Of a DNA stretch of 15,318 nucleotides, positions 5,118-13,641 are shown piece after piece. The stretch lies in assembly GCF_003437535.1 (NCBI RefSeq), contig NZ_QSQT01000052.1:1-15318 (forward strand), given 5' to 3'. The notes under the pieces are model-generated. The model worked only from the letters and a program-made list of their open reading frames with translations. It had not been told where the DNA came from and did no database searches. Position 1 is the stretch's first letter; every line of letters starts with the position of its first letter. The position numbers were made by a program, and so were the translations under genes. The stretch is from Phocaeicola plebeius. GTDB taxonomy: Bacteria; Bacteroidota; Bacteroidia; Bacteroidales; Bacteroidaceae.

Positions 5118-8100
5118 ATGGCAATCTGGGATATATTCACAAGAAATAAAACCTCGCGTTATGCCATTGTAGACGTAGAGGTAGGCTTGAAGGACCATAA
5201 AATTCATGATATAGGGGCTTTTCGGCAGGACGGTGCCACCTTTCATAAGGCATCGAAGGAAGAGCTGTTCGAATTTCTGCACGATACGGATTACCTTTGC
5301 GGACATAATATCATTCACCACGATGCGAAATACCTGTTCCCCGACAAGGATTGTCGCTGGACGCTGGTGGATACGCTGTACGTATCACCGTTGCTGTTTC
5401 CGGAACGTCCTTATCACCGACTGGTGAAAGACGACAAACTGGCTGCAGACCAGATGAACAATCCGGTGAACGATTGTGAGAAGGCGCGCGATTTGTTGCT
5501 GGATGAGATTACCCGGTGGAATTCATTGCCCGATGAGCAACGAAAGGTGTTTGCTTCGTTGCTGAAGGGGAAGGAAGAGTTCGACGGGTTTCTCAGCCTG
5601 GTGAAAGCCGAACGGGTGAGCTGGGGATTACCCGGTCTGATACGCCGGTTTTATGAGGGAAAGATATGTGCTCATGCCGATGTGGAGATGCTGATTGAGC
5701 GTTATCCGTGTGAGCTGGCTTATGCGCTGGCATTGGTTGATACGACTGACCATCGTTCCGTGACGCCCGGATGGGTGCTTCGCAATTATCCTGAAGTGGA
5801 ATATGTGATGAAACTGTTGCGGCGTACACGTTGCGCGGAAGGCTGTGCCTATTGCAATAGCCAGCTGGATGTATTGCGTAACCTGAAAGCTTTCTTTGGC
5901 TATGACCAGTTCCGTACCTACGGGGGTGAACCGCTTCAGGAACGGGCAGCCCGGGCGGCGGTAGAGGGAAAGTCTTTGCTGGCTATCTTTCCTACAGGAG
6001 GAGGAAAGTCGCTGACTTTCCAGCTTCCGGCACTTATGGAGGCACGGGCGGTGCATGGACTTACGGTGGTTATTTCGCCGTTGCAGTCACTCATGAAAGA
6101 CCAGGTGGACAATCTGGCTGACAAGGGAATTACGGATGCCGTGACCATCAACGGACTGCTGGATCCTATTACGAGGGCGCTTTCCATTCAGAGGGTGCAG
6201 GAGGGAGATGCTTCCCTGTTGTATATCGCCCCGGAGATGTTGCGCTCGAAAACCATCGAGCGGATTCTGATGGTGCGCCACGTGGTGCGATTCGTTATCG
6301 ATGAGGCGCATTGTTTGTCTTCCTGGGGGCAGGACTTCCGGGTGGATTATCTGTATATCGGCAAGTTTATTCAGGAGTACCAGCAGAAGAAGGGATGCCG
6401 TAACTCGATACCGGTATCCTGTTTCACGGCGACGGCCAAACAGAAGGTGGTACAGGATATTTGTGATTATTTCAAGCGGACGTTGAACCTGGATTTGGAG
6501 TTGTTTGCCTCTACGGCTTCGCGAACGAATCTGCACTATTCGGTGGTGCATGCCGAGACGGACGAGGATAAGTATACCAAGTTGAGGGAGCTGGTGGCAG
6601 AGTCCAGCTGTCCGACCATTGTGTACGTGTCGCGTACACGGCGTACCAAGGAACTGGCTGCAAAATTGACGCGCGACGGCTATAAGGCGTTGCCTTTCAA
6701 CGGAAAGATGGATGCCGACGAGAAGATTGCCAACCAGGATGCGTTCATGAGCGACCAGGTGCGCATCATCGTGGCGACGTCGGCTTTCGGAATGGGAGTG
6801 GACAAGAAGGATGTGGGACTGGTGGTGCATTACGATATTTCCGATTCGCTGGAGAACTATGTGCAGGAAGCCGGCAGGGCCGGGCGTGACCCGCATCTTA
6901 ACGCACGCTGTTACGTGCTTTACAGTGACAATGACCTGGATAAGCATTTTATTCTGTTGAATCAGACGAAGTTGAGTATCAGTGAAATCCAGCAGGTGTG
7001 GAAGGCGGTGAAGGATATGACGAGGAAACGCATGAGGGTGTGCTGTTCGGCACTGGAGATTGCCCGGAATGCGGGATGGGATGACTCGGTGGCGGATATT
7101 GAGACACGTGTGCGGACGGCTCTGGCGGCATTGGAGCAGAGCGGTTATCTGGAGCGAGGAAACAATGTGCCGCATGTGTATGCCACCGGTATCACGGTAA
7201 AGAACATGGACGAGGCACGGAAGCGTATCACGGCATCGGTGTTGTTTGGTATTGACGAGATAGAGAAGGCGGTGAGAATCATTACGTCCTTGATTTCGCA
7301 GAAGTACATTGCCAAGGCACAGGACTCGGGGGCAGAATCGCGGATTGATTACCTGGCCGATATTCTGGGACTGACCAAGAAGGAAGTGGTGTCGGTGGTA
7401 GAGCGGATGCGGCAGGAGGGTATATTGGCCGACAGCAGGGATATTTCGGCCTATTTGCAGGATGCGGGCGACTCGGAACGGAAGTCGCGGATGCTGCTGG
7501 AGCGTTTTGCGAAACTGGAACAGTATATTCTCAACCATATCCCGGATGAGTCGCTGCGGATTTCATGCAAGCAGCTGAACGACAATGCGGTGCACGACGG
7601 AGTTGTCACGTCGAAGGAAAAGGACATCCGCACGTTGTTGTATTTTCTTACCATAAAAGGGTATACGCACAAGAAGGAGGACGCTGCACGTAACATGGAG
7701 CTTACTCGCCGGGCAGACCTGGAGACTACTATCAAACGGTTTGAGAAACGGCTGGAGATCAGTCGTTTTGCCGTGGAGTGGCTGTATAAGCTGGTGGAGG
7801 AGCGAGAGGGTAAGGAAACCGCAACGGAAAAGGCGGCCGTGCAGTTCTCGGTGGTGGAACTCTTGAATCAGTTGAAAGCGAGTCCTCAGTCTCTTTTTGG
7901 CAGAATGGAAGATTTGCAGCTGGAAGATGTGGAAGAAGCACTTCTGTATCTGTCGAAGATTGGGGCTCTCAAGCTGGAAGGTGGTTTCCTGGTGCTTTAC
8001 AATGCGATGGACATCAAGCGGATAAAGGATAATAAGTCGCGCTACAAACAGGAGGATTACCGGATGCTGAACGAGTTCTACAAGCAGAAGATTCAGCAGG

Positions 8101-9938
8101 TGCACATCGTGGGAGAATATGCCAACCTGATGGTGAAGGATTATCAGGAGGCTTTGCAGTATGTGCAGGATTATTTCCAGATGGATTACAGGAAATTTAT
8201 TGCCAAATACTTCAAGGGTGAGCGGGTGAACGAGATTCAGCGTAACCTCACGCCGGAAAAGTACAAGCAGTTGTTCGGGCAGTTGTCTCATCGGCAGATG
8301 GAGATTATTTCGGACAAGGAGTCGCGCTGCATTGTGGTGGCGGCTGGTCCGGGCAGCGGAAAAACCCGTGTGCTGGTACACAAGCTGGCCTCACTGCTGT
8401 TGCTGGAGGATGTGAAGCACGAGCAGTTGCTGATGCTGACTTTCTCCCGGGCGGCTGCCACGGAATTCAAGCAGCGGCTGATGGAACTGATTGGCAATGC
8501 GGCGCACTACGTGGAAATCAAGACTTTTCATGCCTATTGTTTTGACTTGTTGGGCTTGATTGGTAACCTGGAGGAAGTAAAGAACGTGGTGGGGAAGGCT
8601 GCGGAGATGATTGAACAGGGGGAAGTGGAGCCCAACCGGATTGGCAAGACGGTGCTGGTGATTGATGAGGCGCAGGACATGGGCGTGGAAGAGCATGCGC
8701 TGGTAAGGGCGTTGATGCACCACAATGAGGAGATGCGGGTGATAGCTGTGGGCGACGATGACCAGAATATTTATGAGTTCCGTGGCTCGGATTCCGGTTA
8801 CATGTGGCAACTGACACAGGAGGCTGGAAGCCGCTTTGTGGAGATGACGGAGAATTACCGGAGTGCACGTCATGTGGTGGCAGCGGCCAATGATTTTGTG
8901 AAAGGTATTGGCGGAAGGCTGAAAAGCATGCCGATTGTATCGATGCGCAAGGAAGACGGATGGGTAGGGGTGACTCGCCATCAGTCTGCCTGCATGTATC
9001 AGCCGCTGGTGGAGGAACTGCTACGGAATAGAGGAGAGGGTACCGCATGTGTGCTTACCCAGACCAATGAAGAGGCGGTCATTCTGGTGGCGCTGTTGCG
9101 GAAGCGTGGTGTGCGCAGCAAGCTGATTCAGTCGATGGAGGGCTTGCTGTTCTGGAATATGGCCGAGATGAGGTATTTCCTGAAGTATATAGGCAAGCAG
9201 GTGAGTACGCCTTTGATTCCGGATGAACTCTGGGAGAAGGCGAAGGGTGCTACGTTTGCGGCTTATGAAGGGAGTTTGGGCTTGCCTTACGTGAGGCGTT
9301 GCGTGGAATTATTTGAGGAAATCAACCGGATGAAGTATTTCACGGATTTCAAGGAGTTTGTGTTCGAATCTTCGATGGAAGATTTTTGTGATGTGTCGGG
9401 GGCTGATGTGGTGGTATCAACCATTCACAAGGCAAAGGGCCGCGAGTTTGACGACGTGTATATGCTTGTTTCGGACGGGTTCCCAAAAGATGTGCATCAG
9501 ATGCGCCGATATTATGTGGGCATTACCCGTGCTAAGAAACGGTTGTTTGTGCATACAAACGGAGATTGCTTTGCGAATCTGAAAGCAGACCAGTATCTGG
9601 TAGATTCGCGGGAGTATGCAATGCCCGGTGAGATTGTGTTGCAGCTTTCGCACAAGGATGTGTTCTTGGGATTCTTCAAGGAACTCAAACGGGAGGTGCT
9701 ATCGTTGAAAGGGGGTGATACGTTGTTCTATAAAGACTACACATTGTATAATCAGGCGCAAAAGCCGGTGGCCCGCTTGTCGCAGAATATGCAGAAGAAG
9801 TTGGCCGAGTGGAGGGAGCGTGGCTATGAGGTGAAGTCGGCTTCCGTGCGCTTCGTGGTGGCGTGGAAACCGAAGGATGCGCCGAAAGAGGAAGCGGAAA
9901 CGGCGGTGTTGCTGCCCGATCTGGTGTTGTGCTTGTGA
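5118..9938 (+). CDS. DEDD exonuclease-RecQ-UvrD triple fusion helicase
   Basis: This 1606-residue DNA repair enzyme combines three activities. Residues 1-130 resemble a DnaQ-like exonuclease: IVDVEV supplies D19 and E21, CGHNIIHHD supplies D69, and NDCEKARD supplies D119 as a probable fourth ligand. After a region with a C239-x3-C243-x2-C246 cluster comes a RecQ helicase: Walker A FPTGGGKS (291-298), DEAH (395-398), CFTATA, and QEAGRAGRD (583-591). A winged-helix/RQC-like region and linker follow to about 1050. The rest is a UvrD/Rep-type helicase: GPGSGKT (1077-1083), DEAQD (1183-1187), GDDDQNIYEFRGS, and YYVGITRAKKR (1465-1475), plus a basic tail. RecQ and UvrD enzymes both move 3' to 5' on DNA and process forks and recombination intermediates. 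All key motifs look intact. Large RecQ proteins of this kind are, to my knowledge, common in Bacteroidetes. The next gene has its own promoter, so this one is probably transcribed alone. Confidence 0.92.
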   Translation: MAIWDIFTRNKTSRYAIVDVEVGLKDHKIHDIGAFRQDGATFHKASKEELFEFLHDTDYLCGHNIIHHDAKYLFPDKDCRWTLVDTLYVSPLLFPERPYHRLVKDDKLAADQMNNPVNDCEKARDLLLDEITRWNSLPDEQRKVFASLLKGKEEFDGFLSLVKAERVSWGLPGLIRRFYEGKICAHADVEMLIERYPCELAYALALVDTTDHRSVTPGWVLRNYPEVEYVMKLLRRTRCAEGCAYCNSQLDVLRNLKAFFGYDQFRTYGGEPLQERAARAAVEGKSLLAIFPTGGGKSLTFQLPALMEARAVHGLTVVISPLQSLMKDQVDNLADKGITDAVTINGLLDPITRALSIQRVQEGDASLLYIAPEMLRSKTIERILMVRHVVRFVIDEAHCLSSWGQDFRVDYLYIGKFIQEYQQKKGCRNSIPVSCFTATAKQKVVQDICDYFKRTLNLDLELFASTASRTNLHYSVVHAETDEDKYTKLRELVAESSCPTIVYVSRTRRTKELAAKLTRDGYKALPFNGKMDADEKIANQDAFMSDQVRIIVATSAFGMGVDKKDVGLVVHYDISDSLENYVQEAGRAGRDPHLNARCYVLYSDNDLDKHFILLNQTKLSISEIQQVWKAVKDMTRKRMRVCCSALEIARNAGWDDSVADIETRVRTALAALEQSGYLERGNNVPHVYATGITVKNMDEARKRITASVLFGIDEIEKAVRIITSLISQKYIAKAQDSGAESRIDYLADILGLTKKEVVSVVERMRQEGILADSRDISAYLQDAGDSERKSRMLLERFAKLEQYILNHIPDESLRISCKQLNDNAVHDGVVTSKEKDIRTLLYFLTIKGYTHKKEDAARNMELTRRADLETTIKRFEKRLEISRFAVEWLYKLVEEREGKETATEKAAVQFSVVELLNQLKASPQSLFGRMEDLQLEDVEEALLYLSKIGALKLEGGFLVLYNAMDIKRIKDNKSRYKQEDYRMLNEFYKQKIQQVHIVGEYANLMVKDYQEALQYVQDYFQMDYRKFIAKYFKGERVNEIQRNLTPEKYKQLFGQLSHRQMEIISDKESRCIVVAAGPGSGKTRVLVHKLASLLLLEDVKHEQLLMLTFSRAAATEFKQRLMELIGNAAHYVEIKTFHAYCFDLLGLIGNLEEVKNVVGKAAEMIEQGEVEPNRIGKTVLVIDEAQDMGVEEHALVRALMHHNEEMRVIAVGDDDQNIYEFRGSDSGYMWQLTQEAGSRFVEMTENYRSARHVVAAANDFVKGIGGRLKSMPIVSMRKEDGWVGVTRHQSACMYQPLVEELLRNRGEGTACVLTQTNEEAVILVALLRKRGVRSKLIQSMEGLLFWNMAEMRYFLKYIGKQVSTPLIPDELWEKAKGATFAAYEGSLGLPYVRRCVELFEEINRMKYFTDFKEFVFESSMEDFCDVSGADVVVSTIHKAKGREFDDVYMLVSDGFPKDVHQMRRYYVGITRAKKRLFVHTNGDCFANLKADQYLVDSREYAMPGEIVLQLSHKDVFLGFFKELKREVLSLKGGDTLFYKDYTLYNQAQKPVARLSQNMQKKLAEWRERGYEVKSASVRFVVAWKPKDAPKEEAETAVLLPDLVLCL

Positions 9939-9957
9939 TTTATTTTCGTTACCTTTG
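9926..9957 (+). promoter_or_regulatory. Promoter for the DbpA-like helicase
   Basis: GTTG at 9926-9929 and TACCTTTG at 9950-9957, 20 nt apart, match the Bacteroidetes promoter pattern exactly. The -33 element lies inside the 3' end of the RecQ-fusion gene. Transcription would start near 9964, leaving a leader of about 22 nt before the ATG at 9986. Confidence 0.65.
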
Positions 9958-9985
9958 CTAACTAACCCACAAAAAACCAAGAATT

Positions 9986-11302
9986 ATGGACATACAAACG
10001 ATACTATTAAACCTGAAGATTGACCAGTTGAACGCCATGCAGGAGGCTTCCATCGATGCGTGGAAGGAGGGCAGCGATTTGATACTGCTTTCGCCCACGG
10101 GTTCCGGAAAGACGCTGGCCTACCTGCTGCCGCTGGTGAGCTCACTGAAAAAGGGAGTGGAAGGCGTGCAGGCTGTGGTACTGGTACCTTCGCGCGAGCT
10201 GGCTTTGCAGATTGAGCAGGTGTTCAAGGCCATGGCGACCGGCTTTCCGGTGATGAGCTGTTACGGTGGACGTCCGGCCATGGAGGAACACCGCACTATG
10301 AGGGGCATTTCACCGGCGGTGATTATCGGTACGCCGGGACGTATGAACGACCACCTGAACAAGCAGAATTTTGAGGCGGGCACCGTGCGTACGCTGGTCA
10401 TCGATGAGTTCGACAAGTGTCTGGAGTTCGGCTTTCAGGATGAGATGGCCGAGGTCATCGGGAAATTGCCGGCATTGCGTCGCCGCTTCCTGTTGTCGGC
10501 TACCGATGCGGAGGAGATTCCGCGCTTTACGGGCATGAACCGCACGCTGAAACTGGATTTCCTGAATCCGGAAGAAACGGTGTCACAGCGCTTGTCGGTA
10601 TATCGGGTCACTTCGCCGGTGAAGGACAAGTTGGAAACGCTCTACAAGCTGCTGTGTACGCTAGGTAATGAGTCGACGCTGGTGTTCTGCAACCATCGCG
10701 AGAGTGTGGACCGGGTAGGGAAGTACCTGCACTCCATGAAGGTGTATTGCGAGACGTTCCACGGCGGAATGGAGCAGGATGACCGTGAACGGGCGCTGTA
10801 TAAGTTCCGTAACGGAAGCTGCCACATCTTTATCTCGACCGAACTGGCAGCCCGCGGACTGGATATTCCGGACATCCGCCACGTGGTGCATTATCACTTG
10901 CCGGTGGCCGAGGACGGGTTCATTCACCGCAACGGACGTACGGCGCGCTGGGAGGCCGAGGGTAATGCGTTTCTGATTCTGCACGACGAGGAACGTATCC
11001 CCGACTATGTGCCCCGTCCGCTGGAAGAGTTTGAACTGCCGGAGCCGACGCCGCAGCCTGCCTTGCCGGAGTTTGTTACCTTATATATAGGAAAGGGCAA
11101 GAAAGACAAGATCAACAAGATTGACATCGTGGGCTTTTTGTCGAAGAAAGGCGGACTAGGCCGGGACGATGTGGGACGTGTAGACGTGAAAGACCACTAT
11201 GCGTTTGCGGCAATTTCTCGGAAAAAGGCAAAACAAACGTTAAAACTCATGCAAAATGAAAAGATAAAGGGGGTAAAAACTTTGATAGAACTGGCAAAAT
11301 AA
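9986..11302 (+). CDS. dbpA: DEAD-box RNA helicase with DbpA RNA-binding domain
   Basis: This 438-residue ATP-dependent RNA helicase probably acts in assembly of the large ribosomal subunit, as DbpA does by binding hairpin 92 of 23S rRNA. The motifs are in order: a Q-motif-like LNAMQ near residue 18, SPTGSGKT (36-43), VPSRELA, TPGRM, VIDEFD (motif II near 138-143), SAT (171-173), STELAARGLDIP, and HRNGRTAR. The last 75 residues (starting VTLYIGKGKKDKINKIDIVG) match the DbpA-type RRM-like domain, which gives specificity for ribosomal RNA. Two things depart from the textbook form: motif II reads DEFD rather than DEAD, and the protein is slightly shorter than the E. coli enzyme. It is monocistronic, with its own promoter and a terminator just downstream. 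The gene symbol rests on the C-terminal domain. Confidence 0.88.
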   Translation: MDIQTILLNLKIDQLNAMQEASIDAWKEGSDLILLSPTGSGKTLAYLLPLVSSLKKGVEGVQAVVLVPSRELALQIEQVFKAMATGFPVMSCYGGRPAMEEHRTMRGISPAVIIGTPGRMNDHLNKQNFEAGTVRTLVIDEFDKCLEFGFQDEMAEVIGKLPALRRRFLLSATDAEEIPRFTGMNRTLKLDFLNPEETVSQRLSVYRVTSPVKDKLETLYKLLCTLGNESTLVFCNHRESVDRVGKYLHSMKVYCETFHGGMEQDDRERALYKFRNGSCHIFISTELAARGLDIPDIRHVVHYHLPVAEDGFIHRNGRTARWEAEGNAFLILHDEERIPDYVPRPLEEFELPEPTPQPALPEFVTLYIGKGKKDKINKIDIVGFLSKKGGLGRDDVGRVDVKDHYAFAAISRKKAKQTLKLMQNEKIKGVKTLIELAK

Positions 11303-11316
11303 TAACTTTGTGTCAT

Positions 11317-11343
11317 GACAGCCTTCCGGCGGTGAAGGCTGTC
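11317..11343 (+). terminator. Hairpin terminator after the DbpA-like gene
   Basis: GACAGCCTTC (11317-11326) pairs perfectly with GAAGGCTGTC (11334-11343) around a 7-nt loop. The following T-run is poor (CGCATTTTGC), so it is either a moderate intrinsic terminator or a transcript-stabilising 3' hairpin. Confidence 0.65.
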
Positions 11344-11480
11344 TCGCATTTTGCTATGACTCGTGAGCATCCCCATGCCATAGCTAACTATTCTCGTGTC
11401 AATATGTCACTAAAATAGCGTTTGTGTATGTAATTTGAAAGATAAAATTCAATAAGGATGTAAAATTATCACGAAAACTT

Positions 11481-11510
11481 TTGGAAGTCTAAAAATAATC
11501 ACTAAATTCG
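11481..11510 (+). promoter_or_regulatory. Promoter for the serine biosynthesis operon
   Basis: TTG at 11481-11483, within TTTTGG, and TAAATTCG at 11503-11510 are 19 nt apart, a near match to the Bacteroidetes -33/-7 pattern with one change in the -7 element. The start would fall near 11517, about 37 nt before the serC ATG. The rest of the gap 11344-11480 is AT-rich, with no gene or obvious RNA structure. Confidence 0.5.
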
Positions 11511-11553
11511 CAAGTGTTAGCTAAAATGATTGTTTAACCAAAACAAACTTCCA

Positions 11554-12624
11554 ATGAAGAAACATAATTTTAATGCGGGACCGTCTATTTTGCCTCGCGA
11601 AGTGATAGAAAAGACAGCTCAGGCTATTCTTGATTATAATGGTTCAGGACTTTCGTTGATGGAAATCAGTCACCGCGCTAAAGACTTCCAGCCGGTGGTA
11701 GATGAAGCAGTGGCCTTGTTCAAGGAATTGCTGAACATTCCGGAAGGATACTCGGTATTGTTCCTAGGTGGAGGTGCAAGCATGGAGTTCTGTATGGTTC
11801 CCTATAATTTCCTGGAAAAGAAGGCGGCTTACCTGAATACGGGTACTTGGGCCAAGAAAGCGCTGAAAGAAGCGAAAGCATTCGGCGAAACAGTAGAGGT
11901 GGCTTCTTCTGAAAAAGAAGGCTACACTTATATCCCGAAAGATTATGAAGTGCCGGCCGACGTGGATTATTTCCATATCACGACTAATAATACCATCTAC
12001 GGTACGGAATTGCATGCCGACCTGGATGTCAATGTGCCGATGGTGGCCGATATGTCTTCGGACATTTTCTCTCGTCCGGTAGACGTTTCCAAATATATCT
12101 GTATTTACGGAGGTGCACAGAAGAACCTGGCTCCTGCAGGTGTGACTTTCGTTATCGTGAAGAACGATGCGCTGGGTAAGGTTTCCCGTCACATCCCGAC
12201 CATGCTGAATTATCAGACACACGTGGACAAGGGTTCTATGTTCAATACTCCGCCGGTAGTGCCTATTTATGCGGCTCTTCAGACTTTGCGCTGGATCAAG
12301 GCACAGGGTGGCGTGGAAGAAATGCAGCGCCGTGCCAAACAGCGTGCCGACATGCTGTATGCGGAAATTGACCGCAACAAGCTGTTCCGTGGCACCGTAA
12401 CGGCCAAGGAAGACCGTTCGTACATGAACATCTGCTTCGTGATGGCCGATGAATACAAGGACCTGGAAGCAGACTTCCTGAAGTTTGCTACCGAAAAAGG
12501 TATGGTGGGCATCAAGGGTCACCGTTCTGTGGGTGGTTTCCGTGCTTCTTGCTACAATGCCATGCCGGTAGAAAGTGTGCAGGCACTGATTGACTGCATG
12601 CAGGAATTTGAGAAAATGCATTAA
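11554..12624 (+). CDS. serC: Phosphoserine aminotransferase
   Basis: This 356-residue PLP enzyme makes O-phospho-L-serine from 3-phosphohydroxypyruvate with glutamate as amino donor. In many bacteria the same enzyme also serves pyridoxal phosphate synthesis. The N-terminal FNAGPSILP, the [11 protein letters not shown] segment, [13 protein letters not shown], and [12 protein letters not shown], whose K190 is the PLP-binding lysine, are family signatures. The length is normal. The ATG at 11554 gives the expected [11 protein letters not shown] start; the frame can be extended eight codons to a TTG at 11530, which does not fit the family. It is first in a cluster with serA, a small membrane protein gene and a DUF1015 gene. 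A hairpin separates it from serA. Confidence 0.96.
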   Translation: MKKHNFNAGPSILPREVIEKTAQAILDYNGSGLSLMEISHRAKDFQPVVDEAVALFKELLNIPEGYSVLFLGGGASMEFCMVPYNFLEKKAAYLNTGTWAKKALKEAKAFGETVEVASSEKEGYTYIPKDYEVPADVDYFHITTNNTIYGTELHADLDVNVPMVADMSSDIFSRPVDVSKYICIYGGAQKNLAPAGVTFVIVKNDALGKVSRHIPTMLNYQTHVDKGSMFNTPPVVPIYAALQTLRWIKAQGGVEEMQRRAKQRADMLYAEIDRNKLFRGTVTAKEDRSYMNICFVMADEYKDLEADFLKFATEKGMVGIKGHRSVGGFRASCYNAMPVESVQALIDCMQEFEKMH

Positions 12625-12638
12625 TTGTTGTTATACCC

Positions 12639-12685
12639 GAAGATAAGGGCGTGGAATTTCGATAACACGTCCTTGTTTTCTTTTT
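12639..12685 (+). terminator. Hairpin with T-run between serC and serA
   Basis: Positions 12639-12653 can pair with 12666-12680 in a 15-bp stem that includes three G-U pairs (core AAGGGCGTG with CACGTCCTT) and a 12-nt loop. T-rich sequence follows (TTTTCTTTTT). It looks like an intrinsic terminator or attenuator, so serA may be transcribed at a lower level than serC by partial read-through. No separate serA promoter with a full TAnnTTTG was found. Confidence 0.5.
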
Positions 12686-12698
12686 AAAATCAAGTATT

Positions 12699-13622
12699 AT
12701 GAAAGTATTGGTTGCGACAGAGAAACCGTTTGCTAAAGTAGCTATCGACGGTATTCGGAAAGAGATAGAAGCAGCGGGCTATGAACTGGCTTTGCTGGAG
12801 AAATATACAGAAAAACAGCAGTTGCTCGATGCAGTGAAGGATGCGAATGCAGTGATTATCCGAAGTGACATCATTGACAAGGAAGTGCTGGATGCGGCAA
12901 AGGAACTGAAAATCGTGGTACGTGCCGGTGCGGGATATGACAATGTGGACCTGGAGGCAGCTACGGCTCACGGAGTTTGCGTGATGAATACGCCGGGACA
13001 GAACTCGAATGCGGTGGCCGAACTGGCTTTCGGTATGATGATCATGGCGGTTCGTAATTTCTACGACGGCAAATCGGGTACGGAACTGATGGGCAAGAAG
13101 CTGGGTATCCATGCATACGGTAACGTAGGGCGCAATGTGGCTCGTATCGCAAAGGGCATCGGTATGGACATTTATGCCTACGATGCGTATTGCCCGAAGG
13201 AAGCCATGGTGGCCGACGGCGTGAAACCGGTGGATTCTGCAGAAGAACTGTATGCTACCTGCAACGTGGTGTCATTGCACATTCCGGCTACTGCCGAAAC
13301 CAAGAACTCCATTGATTATGATTTGGTGAACCGTATGCCGAAAAACGGTTTGCTGGTGAATACTGCCCGTAAGGAGGTGATTAACGAAGCAGATTTGCTT
13401 CGCCTGATGAATGACCGTCCGGACTTGAAGTATGTGACCGACATCATGCCGGCTCATCACGATGAGTTTGCCGATCATTTCCCAGGACGTTATTTCTCTA
13501 CTCCGAAGAAGATGGGTGCACAGACGGCTGAGGCAAATATCAATGCCGGCATCGCAGCGGCCCGTCAGATTGTGGGCTTCCTGAAAGATGGTTGTGAGAA
13601 ATTCCGTGTAAACAAGAAATAA
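12699..13622 (+). CDS. serA: D-3-phosphoglycerate dehydrogenase, short Lys-type
   Basis: This 307-residue NAD-dependent dehydrogenase catalyses the first step of serine synthesis, oxidising 3-phosphoglycerate to 3-phosphohydroxypyruvate. Family landmarks are VRAGAGYDNVD (R75), the nucleotide-binding loop LGIHAYGNVGRNVA (residues 135-148), and the catalytic-Arg segment NTARKEVINEA (R224). It lacks the C-terminal ACT domain that mediates serine feedback inhibition in E. coli SerA. The segment that normally reads TPH(I/V)GA reads TPKKMGA, so the usual catalytic His is Lys (K270). The first Gly of the usual GxGxxG loop is Ala. As I recall, a Lys-type short form is shared by Bacteroides and Entamoeba histolytica, so this is probably an active variant rather than a damaged gene. 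Position after serC supports the assignment. Confidence 0.9.
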   Translation: MKVLVATEKPFAKVAIDGIRKEIEAAGYELALLEKYTEKQQLLDAVKDANAVIIRSDIIDKEVLDAAKELKIVVRAGAGYDNVDLEAATAHGVCVMNTPGQNSNAVAELAFGMMIMAVRNFYDGKSGTELMGKKLGIHAYGNVGRNVARIAKGIGMDIYAYDAYCPKEAMVADGVKPVDSAEELYATCNVVSLHIPATAETKNSIDYDLVNRMPKNGLLVNTARKEVINEADLLRLMNDRPDLKYVTDIMPAHHDEFADHFPGRYFSTPKKMGAQTAEANINAGIAAARQIVGFLKDGCEKFRVNKK

Positions 13623-13641
13623 CTCTTTAATTTGCGCATAA

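Noticed and set aside
4984..5172. 62-aa plus-strand frame before the RecQ-fusion gene
   Set aside because: Pyrimidine-rich, aromatic and Pro/Ser-rich translation that overlaps the real start at 5118; no similarity to anything recognised.
5832..5855. Radical-SAM signature (CX3CX2C)
   Set aside because: The spacing matches, but the protein is a helicase with no radical-SAM barrel context; a metal-binding linker is more likely.
6087..7538. 483-aa minus-strand frame inside the RecQ-fusion gene
   Set aside because: His/Arg/Leu-rich antisense shadow of a GC-rich gene whose helicase motifs are intact on the plus strand.
11764..12621. 285-aa minus-strand frame inside serC
   Set aside because: Antisense shadow; serC on the plus strand has all its signature motifs.
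12699..13622. serA as a pseudogene because the catalytic His is missing
   Set aside because: The frame is intact and the rest of the motifs are kept; a Lys-type short SerA is, as I recall, a recognised variant.
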